Assembly (NCBI GenBank): GCA_029204225.1
Contig: CM055109.1
Span: 26,480,178 to 26,544,177, forward strand
Origin: Diphasiastrum complanatum
Taxonomy: Eukaryota; Streptophyta; Lycopodiopsida; Lycopodiales; Lycopodiaceae
DNA length: 64,000 nt
Direction of reading: 5' to 3'
Shown here: piece after piece, positions 36,823 to 49,500 of the stretch
How the letters are laid out: every line of letters begins with the position of its first letter
How positions within the stretch are numbered: position 1 is the stretch's first letter
Translations under genes and position numbers: made by a program
The notes under the pieces: generated by a model
What the model was told of the DNA's origin: nothing
What the model saw: the letters and a program-made list of their open reading frames with translations, nothing else
Databases searched by the model: none

Positions 36823-38589
36823 TGTAAACTTGAAGTGAAGGTCTACTAATTCTAAAGTCCTGACTTTAGAAGTTGTGACTTAAAAAGAACAAATCAACAA
36901 AACACTGTTGAATAGAACTTGAAAAAGAACTCAAACTTAGTGAGGAAATTTAACATTCAATCACAAAATCATTCATTCAAGAGAATTGTTGAGGGGTCAA
37001 GATGGGGAAACCCCCCCCCCCGGAAGGATTTTCTTTCAAATAATGCAAGATCAATTGGCCCAAGGCCAATTACATATACAGTGGTTTTGGGAAGATGGAT
37101 TCTTAGATCTTTACATCAACCAAAAGTTTACAAATTTTGGATCTTAAAGAATCTTATACCAAGAAAAGTGGTTTCTAATGACATGCAAAAACTTGCTGAT
37201 CAAGAAAAGAGCATGCATAGACATTTGACATTAGGAGGCATGACATGCATGAATCCAATTTGACATGCAAGCTTCGATTCCAACATGCAAAGTCATTAGG
37301 CTAGGGATGGTATGGCATGCAAGCTCTAGTTTTGACATGCAAGCTTCAAGTCATACATGCAAGTTCCCAAATCAGACATGCAAGCTCTCAAATCAGACAT
37401 GCAAATTCCAATCAAACATGCAACTTCCAGATCAAACATGCATGACCATTAAGCTATGGATGATGTGACATGCAAAGCCATCAAGTCATGGGTGGTGTGA
37501 CATGCATGGCCATCAGTCTTATGGATGGTGTGAAAGTTTTAGAGAAAAGAGATGAAGAGAGAGAGAAAGAGAGAGAGATGAAAAAGGTAGGAGAAAGTGA
37601 GTGTGTGTAAGTGGTTCCAAAAATGATTCCAGTCCAAGCTTGACACATCCTCCTCAAGCCATAACTCCAAGCTTTCTTCCAAGCACCTACACACATAAAA
37701 GCAAAAGCAAGAGGCAAAGCAAAGATGAATGGGAGATGAATAATGAGGGAGAGGGCGAGTTAGTCCTTTTATAGAGATTGTGTAGCCTTTAGGAAGTGCC
37801 TGAGGTGTCCAAAATGAGTGTGAGAGGTGTAAGGGAGACTCTAGGATAAGTAAAGTGAGAGGGTGAGGTGTATAGGTGTGAGAGAGTGTTTATCAATTAG
37901 TTAAGGCAAAAGGGGTGGAGTAGGAGGGCGCATTTTCCTAGGTGTCCTATGGCTTACAAGCCATGTGGAAAAGTAGGTAAGTTACATATTGATAAGGATA
38001 GAAGGTAGGTAGCTTAACATCTAATGTTAGTCACTTTCAAGTTGAATATTTCTTTGTTTACAACATTGGGATTCACCCAAGTGTTTTTCATGTCATGGGA
38101 AAGGCTTTGTATATGTCCATCTTACCTTGCATAATTTTCATCAATTCCTAGGCCCTTTTTTCTAGGGGTTGCCCATCTCCAATCATAGTGGAGTGTGACA
38201 CAAAGGGTGATCAGTCCTTTGGTTTCTTCTCCCAGTCTTTATAGACTCGATTGAGCCTTCTTTACAGACTCGATTGAGCCTTCTTCAGGTACCGTCTTTA
38301 AGCTTTAAGAAGCTTATTTGGATTCCTTCTTCAGATACTCTTCTTAGTACCTGCACATACCCTTAAGAAAAGATTAGGAGTCATATCATCAAATGGTTCA
38401 TCATTAGATTCTATTTCTAGAACCTGCATATCAAACTGTTAGCATTGCTCTACAGTTTCATTTCTTGTCTTCAGGTAATGATACCTACACTCATAATTCA
38501 TCAGGTAGAGTAATAAGCTCTAATACGTTTCATACAAAAAGAATGGAAGACTGGATAGCCTTTATTTCTTGGTCAATTTGGTCTATACA
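36823..38589 (-). repeat. 5' LTR of the 30.2-38.6 kb gypsy element
   Basis: 1,767 bp. Its outer end (ctctaatacgtttcat..ggtctataca) and inner block (36985-37255) match the 3' LTR at 30187-30564. The middle, about 37260-38485, has no counterpart in the 3' LTR. The inner end at 36823 sits three bases from the primer site. The interior contains the CATGCA cluster and, at 36992-37022, a C-rich run shared in position with 30196-30220. Confidence 0.85.
37182..37506. repeat. Cluster of fourteen CATGCA (RY) motifs
   Basis: CATGCA starts at 37182, 37212, 37244, 37264, 37284, 37316, 37336, 37356, 37377, 37398, 37417, 37437, 37469 and 37501. Most sit in 'gacatgcaag'-like units spaced about 20 bp apart, that is, two helical turns. 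CATGCA is the RY/Sph core bound by plant B3 proteins of the ABI3/FUS3/LEC2 group. It lies within the LTR of the gypsy element; three copies remain in the shortened 3' LTR. Confidence 0.9.
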
Positions 38590-40550
38590 ATTTTACATAA
38601 CTTCATTTTACATTTAAAGTTTTTCTTCTATTTCTCTTTTTTATGTTGATTTTAGATAAATTTTGTCCCCAAAATTCTAGACAGTTTTTTTACGTACCGT
38701 AAAAGTACACATGTACTTTTTTTACTGGTCCAAAGAAAGTTCAAAAGATTGAAAAAAAATATTTAAAAAAACATCTTCTTAAAGGATCTTTTTTTAACCC
38801 AGACTTCCTCTATGTTTTTACACAGTCTGCATAACTACTCAAAAACGGCTCACAGTGTTGGCATTTTTGGGATTTTCGTCTTTTGGGATTTTCTCTCACT
38901 TCGGCTTTTTCGCAAAATGTCAGACGTCTCAAATAAGGAAATGAAGTTGGCGAAGACCTTTGCATTTTTCGTATTTTTTGCATGATAGTTTACGTTCATT
39001 TCTGCAGAGTAATAGTTTACGTTTAAATCTGCAGACAGACTTTTTACGACCAAAGCCATCGACTTGCATTAATTCATTACCAAGTGATTTCTGAGAAGTC
39101 CTAACCGGATGGATGCCAACACATTACAACCAACTGGATGACACATTTGATGACCTTATTGCTTAGTATAAATAGTTGTTCATATTCCTACATCTTATAG
39201 ATTGAAGTAAGATGATTAATCATCCAGTATTGAATAATTAGCATTCTCTCTCTCAAGCCTGTGAGCTTGAACACTCTTAAGCATTCTAACTCAGTTCTTT
39301 AGAGTTGATTAGAGATTGCTATTGCACTTGCTGCTTATCAGCATTGCGCTTAACTTAGACTTATTTTTTGGTCATTCAGAGATAGCTTAGAGTATGCGAC
39401 TCCGATCTGCAAATTTGTTGTACTCATTTACATCTGTTTTGTTTTCATACTAAATCAATACTATCTTCCTATTGCGTTCAGCTTCGTCTCAGAATGTATG
39501 TATTTCTATAGTTCTTCGCAACTAATTATTTGTCTGATAATTCAATGCTTAATGTCTGGCTACGTAATTATTGTAGTACTAATGACTTCAAAGTTAGTTA
39601 CTATAAGATCGAACGTAATTTCTATGACTATTGTTTTGTTCGAAATTGATAGGCGTAGTCATGCATAGAGAAAGAGAAAGATAGTTTATTTCACTATGCA
39701 CGATAAGTTTTCTTTCTTGTCGTTCGAATTACTTTTATTCGATTCTATTCGACCTACATTTTTCACACCTCTTTCCAACACTGCAACGCTTCTTGATTAT
39801 TTTGGGAACTTCACAAACACTCACAAAAATATGAACAACAAATGGTGCACAAATCTGATAAGAATATTCCAAAGGTTCTCATTCCAATGACAATAATTCT
39901 TACAATTCTATGCAACAACACACATCACAATATCAACTTTGCTCAACATTAGTTTGATCATCAATGAAACCAATTGGCTATCCTTCTCTAGATCACCCAA
40001 TATGGTACTTGACAAATCTCTAACTCTATGCTCTGTCCACACATTGCTCAGTCGTGTTGGAAATTAAGTCCATAGTTGCTCCTTGGTGAATGGTTTATTT
40101 CTATTTCAAGATTCTTCCTGCACGTTTATTGATCGTTGATCTAGGGTCAGGTGAAACCAATTTTGGTTTTATGTCTACTTTTTCTAAAATGCGACAATGT
40201 CAGCTTTTTCCGAAATGCGACAGTGTCAACTTTTTCTGAAATTCGACACTTCAACATAGTTCAACAGTTCAACTATTTTCAACAGTGTCGGCTTTTTGCC
40301 TTTGACTTCTTCTTTTCAGCTTTTTTGAAGAATTGTTTTAAAAACACCTTCACATTTTTAAGGGCCCCGTTGGCTTTTTAAGGACGCTGTCAACTTTTTA
40401 AGGACAGTGTCATCTTTTTTGCAAAATCTCGAAGAGTGAGAAAAATCTCGACAATCGTCTATTTTCAATGAGGAACGTTCCCAGCCACTTCCCAAAAATG
40501 TGAAGTGAGAGAAAGCCACTTCACGTAAAATGCGAAGTGAGAGAATTTGC
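38590..40550. other. Unassigned sequence, possible LTR-like promoter
   Basis: TATAAATA at 39167-39174, followed by CT-rich leader-like sequence to about 39500, resembles an LTR or gene promoter on the plus strand. Around 40195-40420 the word 'gacagtgtca-ctttt' recurs four to five times with variation. No coding frame was recognised. Confidence 0.35.
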
Positions 40551-40554
40551 GACG

Positions 40555-40900
40555 TCCTCGTCCGCATCAACATTCCTTGATTCGTTGACCGTATACACCA
40601 TGTACAATTGTCACACAAGCCAAATACTTCCAAGTACACTCGCTTTCCATAGCTTCTTGCCACTTCATAGCATCCTTGGAGTTGATTACTTTGGCTAGGC
40701 TCTCTAGTTTTTCTGCTGAAGTCCAGCATGATTGAGGTGTGTACCTCTCAGAAATTGTCCGAGTCCGTGAGGATCTACAAACGTTTGGTTGACCAGGATG
40801 GGATGACGCTTCTTCTTGAAGTTCTCCATATCTGCTTGAGCTAGCTTGGTCCAGTCTGATGACAGGTATTGTCGGCTGCTCGACTATAGCTGCAGGTATA
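40555..40900 (-). mobile_element. Copia pol linker and RT N-terminal fragment
   Basis: Minus strand reads RSSRTRTISERYTPQS, then after a frame change DAMKWQEAMESEY, the standard copia integrase-RT linker and the start of RT. The fragment ends near 40580. It has the same strand and the complementary part of pol as the RT fragment at 29402-30181. Confidence 0.7.
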
Positions 40901-40997
40901 AAGAGACTATCACAAATTCAATCGGTCGGCTTCAACTCAGAACTAGTAGCGACAAGGGGAAGAATTTTTTACCTTTACTTTATCGCAATAGGATTTT

Positions 40998-41430
40998 TTG
41001 AGACCATCCATGTGGAGCAGTTTTATGTTCCCCTTTTTGCTACATTTATTTAATATTGTTCACGACTCTTTTTATGATATCTCATTCGGTTGGTCTTATG
41101 TTGCTAACGTCAAGCATGATTGGTATTCTCCTTATGACAAGGTATTACCTTATCTATTATGCACATATAAAACTCATAAAGAATCTTTCAAATGGATCAC
41201 CAATGCCCATGATTGTTGTTTCAGCATCCTTGTTATTTTCCTAAAGAGCTCTTGGTATGTTGCATCCTTTCCTAAGGGAAGGTGTAGGCCTTAAGGCAAA
41301 CACATACAAGAGTATCCTAAATGTGGGTACTTATTAGGGCGGTGTGATTCGTCTATTGATTTTTATCGCAATATTCCTGATCGCTTCTATAATATGCCAT
41401 CTACTAACATTTCCAAATGCCTTTAAAAAA
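40998..41430 (+). mobile_element. Possible Penelope-like reverse transcriptase fragment
   Basis: The frame at about 41050-41230 reads HDSFYDISFGWSYVANV then VLPYLLCTYKTHKESFKWIT. The L-P-x-L-x-x-x-x-K-x-H-K block followed by R/K-W-I/F-x-x-A resembles the first RT motifs of Penelope-like and related elements. At 41310-41430 another open stretch reads KCGYLLGRCDSSIDFYRNIP. The frames are broken, and the family match is from memory of motif shape only. Confidence 0.3.
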
Positions 41431-41605
41431 ATGGTTTTTTAAGGAGCAGACTCCGTCATATTATTGATAAACTACTTAAACAGGAAAGTTTTTCAGGGTC
41501 TGTCGTATGAACTACCTAATAATATAAACCTTTTGGTGGGCAGTTAGCTCTCCCTCGGGGAGCTAACTGTCCCCAAAGGATTCACTAACTGCGGTCGGTT
41601 GGTGG

Positions 41606-41608
<3 letters not shown>

Positions 41609-41663
<55 letters not shown>
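41609..41663. repeat. (CT)27 microsatellite
   Basis: Uninterrupted CT tract. It creates an artefactual Arg-Glu repeat ORF on the minus strand, which should not be annotated as a gene. Confidence 0.95.
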
Positions 41664-41666
<3 letters not shown>

Positions 41667-42362
41667 ACTACTCTTATTTGAAGCAAGCACATTGGATGAC
41701 AATAAGTACCCAATTTGAAAATTGAATTTGTGGAATTTGTTGATGATGCGAGATGCTTAAAAGAGAGTGATAGACAAAGAAAGGCGTCTTGAAATGTATT
41801 TGGTTCAATACAAAAGAGAAGAAGACATATGAAAAAGAGAAGTTGAAGAACTATTAAGTAGTTCAACAGTTTTGAGCTCCTCGCATGACATGTATAGAGC
41901 TTTGCTATTGACACCCATGGATGTTACTATAGTCCAATCAAAATCTCATATTTCCAAAATCAAATTTCCTCAATGAGCTCACCTTTTGCCTCAAAAAGGT
42001 CCCTTGCTCTTGTTTAAATAATCCCCCAATTGTTCTCTGTGTCATAAAATCATTTTTTTCATTATTGTGGAAAAAACGTTGCAGCTTTCTCAAAAGGAAT
42101 GCATGTAGTTGTTTTCGTTTTTTGTAGATTTTTTATACATACACCTTACGATGCACCTTCAGAGCAACGAAAGGTGCATGTTAAGTTTTTTACATGCACC
42201 TTCTGCCCAAAATTTGCTTGTAAAAAAATCATATAGCAAAAAGAAATGTACAAATAAGTTTTTACGAGGACGAAGGGCTCCTTCCTTGGGCCATTTCACT
42301 CGAGGAAGGGTTTCCGCCCTTGGGCTACCATCCTCAAATGGATGTCGTTCCTGGGCGGGACT

Positions 42363-42559
42363 CCCTCGGAGGGTCCAAAACCTCTCCCTTTCCTTTACCT
42401 GCACTCTCTATTTTCATGACTCTCAAATAAGCAATGAGTTGTCGATGGCACCAGAGGGTGGAAGCCCTTCCTCGGGGGGAATGCCCTCGGAAGGTCCAAA
42501 GTGTCTCCTTTTTCCTTTACCTGCACTATCTATTTTCATTACTCTCAAATAAGTAATAA
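42363..42559. repeat. ~75-bp direct repeat with 120-bp period
   Basis: 42363-42437 and 42483-42559 share 'ccctcgga-ggtccaaa', 'cctttacctgcact-tctattttcat' and 'actctcaaataag'. A GGAAG/CCTTCC-rich block precedes each copy, so the duplicated unit is about 120 bp. It lies about 1.1 kb upstream of the pyrophosphorylase start. Confidence 0.85.
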
Positions 42560-43074
42560 GTCTACTATGGTGGCATATGAGGATTCAAGATACTCTCTCT
42601 TCGTAACATTGGATGATGTCCATTGCAAAGCGGTGTATGGGTAGATGTTGACTGTGATGGGCAAGGCACATGCTCGAATCCCCACCGTTGGGTAGCGTCA
42701 TTTGAGGAGCTTGCTCCTCGCTTGGAGTTGCCCACATGGCGTTGCTACGCTATATATGTTTTGTTTAAACATCAGTAGTTAGTAGTTACGTAAGTATGTT
42801 ACAAAACCAAAAAAAAAACATTGAACGATATATAATAGAGAAACAATAGTCCTCTTTTTTTTTGTTCTCTTCTTGTAACAAAAGGGTGCCTTTTTCTTCA
42901 CATTCAATGACATGGAAACATAAAATCACGAGGCCCCTTCTTTTTTTAGGCCATCTCGTGATAGCGGATACATACATGTGATCTACACTTTTGGCCACAG
43001 GCCACGTGGCAAAGCCAGACCCGACCTCCCGTGATACTTGGATACCTCGCTCGTGGCCATGCCCACCACTCGTC

Positions 43075-43250
43075 TTCAAAAAATTAAAAAAACAAAAAAC
43101 AAAAGGAAAATTAAAAATTACCAAAAAAAGAAAGAAAAGAAAACAGATACCAAGAAACAGAAAACAGATGAAAAAAAACAAAAGAAAAATCAAAAATACA
43201 AAAAAAAGAAAGAAAAGAAACAGAAAACAGATACCAAGAATTGCAAAAAT
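43075..43250. repeat. A-rich low-complexity tract with internal duplication
   Basis: Over 70% A by eye, with the unit 'aaagaaagaaaagaaa' plus 'cagataccaagaa' repeated twice. It yields Lys-rich ORFs that are not genes. Confidence 0.8.
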
Positions 43251-43462
43251 ATCCTGTTATGAAAATATGCTAAGCCGATCCTGCAGCGGGTCTTAAAACG
43301 TCTATCAAGAAAAGCTAATATAAACGGGAGAGAATCCTCTTTTAAGACCGGTTAAAGTAACCATCGTAGAACGTCCTTTTAAGTACTCGGTCCGTTTTGG
43401 AAATTACGGGCAAGACTAGAGTGGATGAGTGGATTTGAATTCTCTATGGATGGCAAGATAAA

Positions 43463-43555
43463 AGAGAGAGAGAGAGAGAGCGAGAGAGAGAGGGAGGATC
43501 GGCAGAGCGAGGAGGAAAAGAGAGAGGAAAACTGAGGAGGAGAGCGCAAATCAGT
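43463..43555 (+). promoter_or_regulatory. GA-rich 5' leader of the pyrophosphorylase gene
   Basis: A (GA)n tract at 43463-43493 is followed by purine-rich sequence up to the ATG at 43563. Such GAGA-type leaders are common in plant genes and can bind GAGA/BPC factors. No clear TATA box was placed. Confidence 0.5.
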
Positions 43556-43562
43556 TGGTGTA

Positions 43563-46500
43563 ATGGCTGCCACAGCGTGCCTTCAGAGTGTGGGGAGCTT
43601 TTCATCGGGATACTTCATTTCAGTATCTAGCCGGATCTCTTCATCTTCGTCTTCTTCTTCTGCCTGTTGCTCAGTTTCCCCTTTCTTTTGCGTTTCTTGT
43701 GTTGCGGAGCAGCAAAAGCGAGGGATGGCGCAATGTGAAAGTGGAAGGGGTGTGTTGTTTGGTGAGCATGTTGCTGGATTTTTGAAGGCTCAAGGATTGC
43801 GTGGAACTCAGATATCTGGGAGGCTCCCAGAAGCAAGCAGGTCTAGGCGTGCCTGCAAGGCAACGATCTGTTCAGTGGTGCTGGCTGACATTGCTAAGGA
43901 GAGTGCGGTATGCGAGCTTTCTGTGTTCATCTGCCTTGAAATGCTTTCTATTCATTCATTACGATGTGATTGGAGTGCAGGCACTGAAGAAGCTACCAAA
44001 ATGATGTGAACAATAAGATGTGTGTCATTTGGTTGTAGTTGCTTTTGATATTAGCTCCTGTCTGAAGTTGAATTATGACAAAATGAATATTCGACCGCAA
44101 TGTGCAACCCTTGTGAATGAGCAGATATGGATCGTTGAAACGATGCCAATTGGTGTGTATTCATACAGAAAATATACGTGCTATTGCATTATATGTAGAC
44201 CTACGATATAATACAGGTGGCCGATTGTATTGAGCAAAGGAGCTCTATCTATTGTCTCTGCTGTGACTGTTTCGTGCGCTGTGGTCCTGCGGTGAATATG
44301 TTGTGTATATTAATATCCATGGAGGCGAACGGTTTTCTAATTCCTGCAACGGAAAGGTTCTGCTATTTCACAATAATGTATGTTTTGGCCATGGGTTACC
44401 CAAGTCGTATGTATAGATCATACTTCCAAAGCACATGTCTTCTAGAGCTGTATTCTTATGATATGCTCGTCAAAAACCTATAATCCATTGAAAAAAGCCT
44501 ACCAGATTTTTAAATCACCTACTAAGAAAATTTTTATAAGTTCTCATAACCTACATGTTTGAGCACTTACAGGTTATGAGCCTATCAAAAACTAAATTAT
44601 AGGTTTTCATTTTCATATGAATCTTTTTTGTTTTAAGGTTTTAGAAATGATTAGTATGGCTCTAGGCTTTTATACATTATTTTGAGTGGCCCATAATAAA
44701 GTGTTTACAAATGCATGTCATTTTACTTCTTTTAAGTATTTCTTTATCATTATTAAAATTAGAAATGTAAAAATTTAACATTTTGATATTGATTATTGCA
44801 TCACTTTAATTTCTTGTGGTTTTTTGGAAGTTGTCGGTTTTTCAAAAATTTTCTCTTTTGAATCTTGCAACTCAATTTGCTTCCGACAAAATATTACAAA
44901 TTTACATTAATAACTAATTCTACTGGCTTAATAAAGCTATGTAACATAAGGTTTATATGAATCCACCTATTTTATTACACAAAAATTTCTTGCATTTGAA
45001 AACATTAAACAAATTTTGATTGCATCTAAAAAGTGTTGTCGATTTTTTAAAAGTTAATTTCCTATAATTTTTTTACACAGTCGATTTTTGGAAAAAGATG
45101 TGGATTCCATTCTTATACTTGCTAACTTTACCGAACAATGAGCCAAACTTTTATCAAAGCCTTCTTGAAATTTTTTTTTTTAAACCTTCTTCATATAAAA
45201 TCGTAGGCTTTTGGCCCATGAGTTGTTAAAAAGCCTACAAAAAAAAAATTAATAGGTTTTGTGTTAGGTTGAAAAAAAAAGTTTTCCGCAAGCACTATCA
45301 AATTCTTATCGACAAGCGTTCATTACTGTTCGACTTTGAATTATCTCCAAAAGCTTTGTCAAAATCTTTTCAGGCCTAACAAAAACTTCTTACATTTCCC
45401 CGTAACAAGAAACTGATTGGTCATTGAGAAGTGTTTGGAATTACGGCCACTACATTCATAAGGTTAAAGGCACTAAGTTTTCTAGTCACAAGCATATCAC
45501 ATGCATGAAAAAACTACGAGTAGTGGAAAGGCGTAGAGCTACAAGTAGTAAACATAAAATGACGAAGGTTGTTGGTAGATCACAGAGATAGTGGAGAGGA
45601 CAGAATGACTAAAGTTAATCAAGTAAATCACAATATATCTATGTTTAAGAAAGTAGAGATGAATAGAGATCCTGCCAAAGTTTGGATCATCCCATGAGTT
45701 CTAGTGTGAGTGGGTGCGCAAAAGATTTGACTATTGGAATATTATAACATATCAGTGCAATGTGCACCTAATATGAAAACTCTTCTGGTTGATGGATGAA
45801 CAAATAACAATTGTTAAAATGATCCCATTGCCAAAATGCTAGTGGAGGAACTTTGGATATGATCTTTGCTCAGCTAGTCAATTGGTGTCTGTGAAAAGAT
45901 CTCAATTAGATCAATGAGTCAAGATCAGGTCAGTAAATAGCTCATTGGAATCTATCAATTTGATTCAAAGCATACTTGCGCTTTGCATTTTGGATAGCGT
46001 TCTGGAACGCGATCCGGGAAATCCCATTAGGGTTATGGGAGTTCCTGGAATGTGCACTAACTTTTATTGGTTCTTTTGGGTAAAAAAAAGGGCAAGAATT
46101 TATACTATTTTTCTTTGTTTTCTTTTAGTGTAGAATTTTTTAGGCAGTTCATAAATCTGTTTTCTGCTGCTATTTAGGTGTTTCTTTATATGTATTAAGT
46201 TTTTTTTTTGCAATCATGATAGTGTTTCACTGGCCGAAATGTTGGCGATCTGGACAACTTGTTTCTGATCCTTGGTGCAACGGATCACACAATTTGTTGC
46301 AACTATGATTCAAAGAGGCAGACCATGAAATCAATTGATTTATTTCTCACTTATGGTGACATCTCAATAGTCTAAACCGGCAGAGTGCTAATAATAATAT
46401 GAGACACCTTCTTTCTCTGCCCATGCACCAATTCCCTGATCTTTGTAGGCCAATTTGTGAACTTTACATGACACATGTCCCATTGACCAGTCAACTCCTA

Positions 46501-49500
46501 CTTTTTAGGATCTTAGTCCAACAACCTCTAAATTAAGACCCAGTACCCCATACCAAATACAAGTAGGTCAACAAGCTAACCAAAACCTGCTATTTACATT
46601 TTCATACAAAACACCACAGGCTGGTGTGAGCCATTTCAGTTCACAATTTACAACTCCAACATGTACACATTAAGGCAGAAATATAAGTACATGACATTCC
46701 TCGCCTCCTCAAGGAACATCGTCCTTGATGGTAACATAAGGGTACTGTGCACACTACATGGAAAAAACATGCACGGTCTCGCAAGTAGCATCGGTGAGAG
46801 GTCTACCGTGCCATGCAACCAACTACTCACAGATCAGATGGTTTTTACGTTGTCTCTCTCTTCGGTCCAATACTTTGTCAAGTCCGTGCATCACCTTCCC
46901 ATGCTTCTAAAACAATACAAGTCCGTCAGTTAACAAGTCATCACCCTCATGTAGCTCTCTTCAAGCGTGAAACATTAAAAACATGATGAGCTTTACAATC
47001 TTGAGGCAATGCTAGTTTGCAAGCAACATCATTAAGTAACCATATACCAGGGTCCACAATAGCGTGGAGATAACTTATAGTACTTCCCTATCTTAAGAGA
47101 AGGTGAGTCCTTTGGAATTAGGAGAAATTCCATGTCTCCTTCCTGGAACTCTCTTGGTGTGCAATGTCGATCAACAAATGTGTTTGCGTGAACCATCACC
47201 CATTTCACATTTTTCTTGGTTAACTCAAGCATATGTACCATGTGAGCTAGAAAAGCTAGAAACTAGGCACTCTATGAGGCTTTCCTATAGTAATTGGACT
47301 AGCTAGCTTAAAACCATAGTTTAACTCAAAAGCACTCATCTTAGTAGAAGCATTCTTTTTATCATTATAAGCAAACTCCGACAATGGCAAATACTCTTTC
47401 TACTGCGTTTGCTTAACACTTACATACATACATACTGTATGAATAGATCCGCTACCCCAGGTGCATCTATTTATGTGTTGGTATGAAATGAGCCATTCTT
47501 GTACGTTTGTCAACCAAAACCATTATGACATCATGTTGAAGCTGCGTACGAGGCGAGTATATTAAAATTTGTGGAAACACACTCCCATCTTCCTTCTAGA
47601 ATAGGCAAAGTGTGTAATGACCCAGGAACTTTAATCCTTTCAACTTTGTTAACTTGACACTTAAAACAACGTGTCATATAGCTATGGACATCTTTGTCAG
47701 AAATTATGTCAAATTAACTCACAAATTTTATCCACATCAAGATGACTGCCCATCAAAAGTAGGAATATCCAGTAATCCTTGCTTCTCTTTCTCTCTTTAT
47801 TTTATGTTGAAACTTGAAGGCTTAAGATTACTGCCAGACATGGAGTTTTTGATTTTAGAGCTCATTATTGGAATGATATTATGACATTCTTGACTATATT
47901 CATGTACAAAAGTATTTGCTTGATAGAACACCACTTTTGGTAGCTAGCATTATCGAACACTTTGATGCATGTCTATCTAAACTTAAACCATCCATATTTT
48001 AATAGTGCTGGGTTGCTCACATTGCCTCTAGATCTTTGAAGATCCAACAAAGGAAGATTTGAATAACATCACTATATAGTAATCATATCCATGACTCCAT
48101 TGAAAATACTGATCAAAGTTGTCCAACCATTTTTCCATGTTAATGGAATTTGACTGACCACTAATAATAGGTAATGCAACTAATTGTCTACTTGAACACC
48201 ATCGCTTCCAATTTTTTTTATATTGGGATGCATGGTGCCTTGTAGAGAGTAAAGATATATATGGTTCATGACGTTGGTACTGGTGATTACGATTTTAGTA
48301 AACCTCTGCTTCATCATCAAATTTTTATTGGCAAGACCTCTATGTTCTTCTTGTTGCTCAAGTTGGTCTTCACTATGACATGTTGCTCGTCGTTGTCATT
48401 GCCTATGTCTAGGCTTGATTGCTCTTTATATCCTTCATCTTCCTATTCGGGTTGATTTTCATACTCAAAGTCACTTTCATAATCAAAATCCATATTTGAT
48501 GATTAAGTAGATAGGCTCACTAAGTTACACTAACTAAGGAGTAAGAAAAGCTATATAATGGAATTCATAGGAGCAGTTGCATTGGTTCGCAAATTTCAAT
48601 AGCGTAGGTAGTTTTCGATTTGTTTTAGTGTAAGTAATTTTTCCACCTTCCTATAATTTCAAGTCCTTGAAGAATAGAATCATTGAGAGTATTGCGATGC
48701 AAAAGATGTTGCACTTATGGTATGGGCTGTTCGTCAATAGAATCAATATTAATCTTTGAAGCAAGTTGTTTGCTCTTGTTTGTGTTTTGTCATCGATTTT
48801 CAATTTATGGTAATAGTATACTCGTCACGCAATTGATTGTATTTCACCACATCGGCCGTGTTGAACTGACCAATTTCACTTTTTGTTGCTCTCAAATTCG
48901 AGGTCAAACAAATTTATGGGCACTTTTCCATCCTTCAAGAAGAAACAAAATATGAAAACTTGAACTTGGAATGTGCCCCTTCAATCTTTTCTGGAACTAA
49001 TTAAATTGAATGTATTTTGGATTCCATGTTTCAAGTTTAGAATATCAAAAGATTAATGCCCACCAAAAAAATGTTCGATGGTCTTGCGAAGCGAATATGT
49101 GCTCATGAAACAAATGGTGCCGTAATTTTTTGTTTAGTATTTGAAATGTTTTTTAATGATCCTTGTTAGTAGTCGTTCTTGCAAATTTTTAAGTTTTATT
49201 AGACTATTTTATGCTAAATATTACCATGGGACAAGCAAATTATTATAGTTAGAGATATATAATTATGGACTCTCTCAAAACTTAACGAATAAAGTGGAAA
49301 TTTGATTAGATTAAAGTCAAGATCAAGTTGCTCCACAAGCTCATAATCGCTATTGTCATGTAGCCCATGACATATATGCCAATCTTCTGTCTCACTCAAA
49401 ATCTACTGTGGATCATGGCATGTATGCTAATCCTCTATCTCAAATGAATAATTTTCTCATTTACACATGCATGCACTAAATTGTCATGTCCCCGATTAAC

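Larger units (their letters stand above)
30187..38589 (-). mobile_element. Ty3/gypsy LTR retrotransposon, nested and degenerate
   Basis: Minus strand, 5' to 3': 5' LTR 38589-36823 (TGTATAGACC to ACA); primer site TGGTATCAGAGC at 36819-36808; gag from 36452; CX2CX4HX4C knuckle at 35714-35673 after an in-frame stop; RT with [20 protein letters not shown] and FFDDILVFS; RNase H (TDHQSLRYFL, HPGKDNKVADAL); integrase zinc region at 34130-34010; D,D,E core (MDFISG, SDRDTRF, DGQSE) from ~33900 to 33400. A plus-strand element splits the integrase C-terminus at 33216/31014; it resumes with YPKLAQKYYGPFKV to ~30800. 3' LTR 30564-30187. The protease is gone: only ~170 bp separates the knuckle from RT. 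The second zinc Cys of integrase reads Tyr (CLVYQ). The 3' LTR lacks its last ~160 bp and has a large internal deletion. Confidence 0.92.

Noticed and set aside
37240-37520. Regularly spaced short repeats suggesting a CRISPR-like array
   Set aside because: The repeated unit is only 8-10 bp, spacing is irregular in detail, and the context is a plant LTR; it is a motif cluster, not a CRISPR.
41585-41914. 109-residue minus-strand ORF with Arg-Glu repeat
   Set aside because: The repeat is simply the (CT)27 microsatellite read in one frame; no other motif.
43038-43262. Lys-rich 74-residue ORF
   Set aside because: Product of an A-rich low-complexity tract with an internal duplication.
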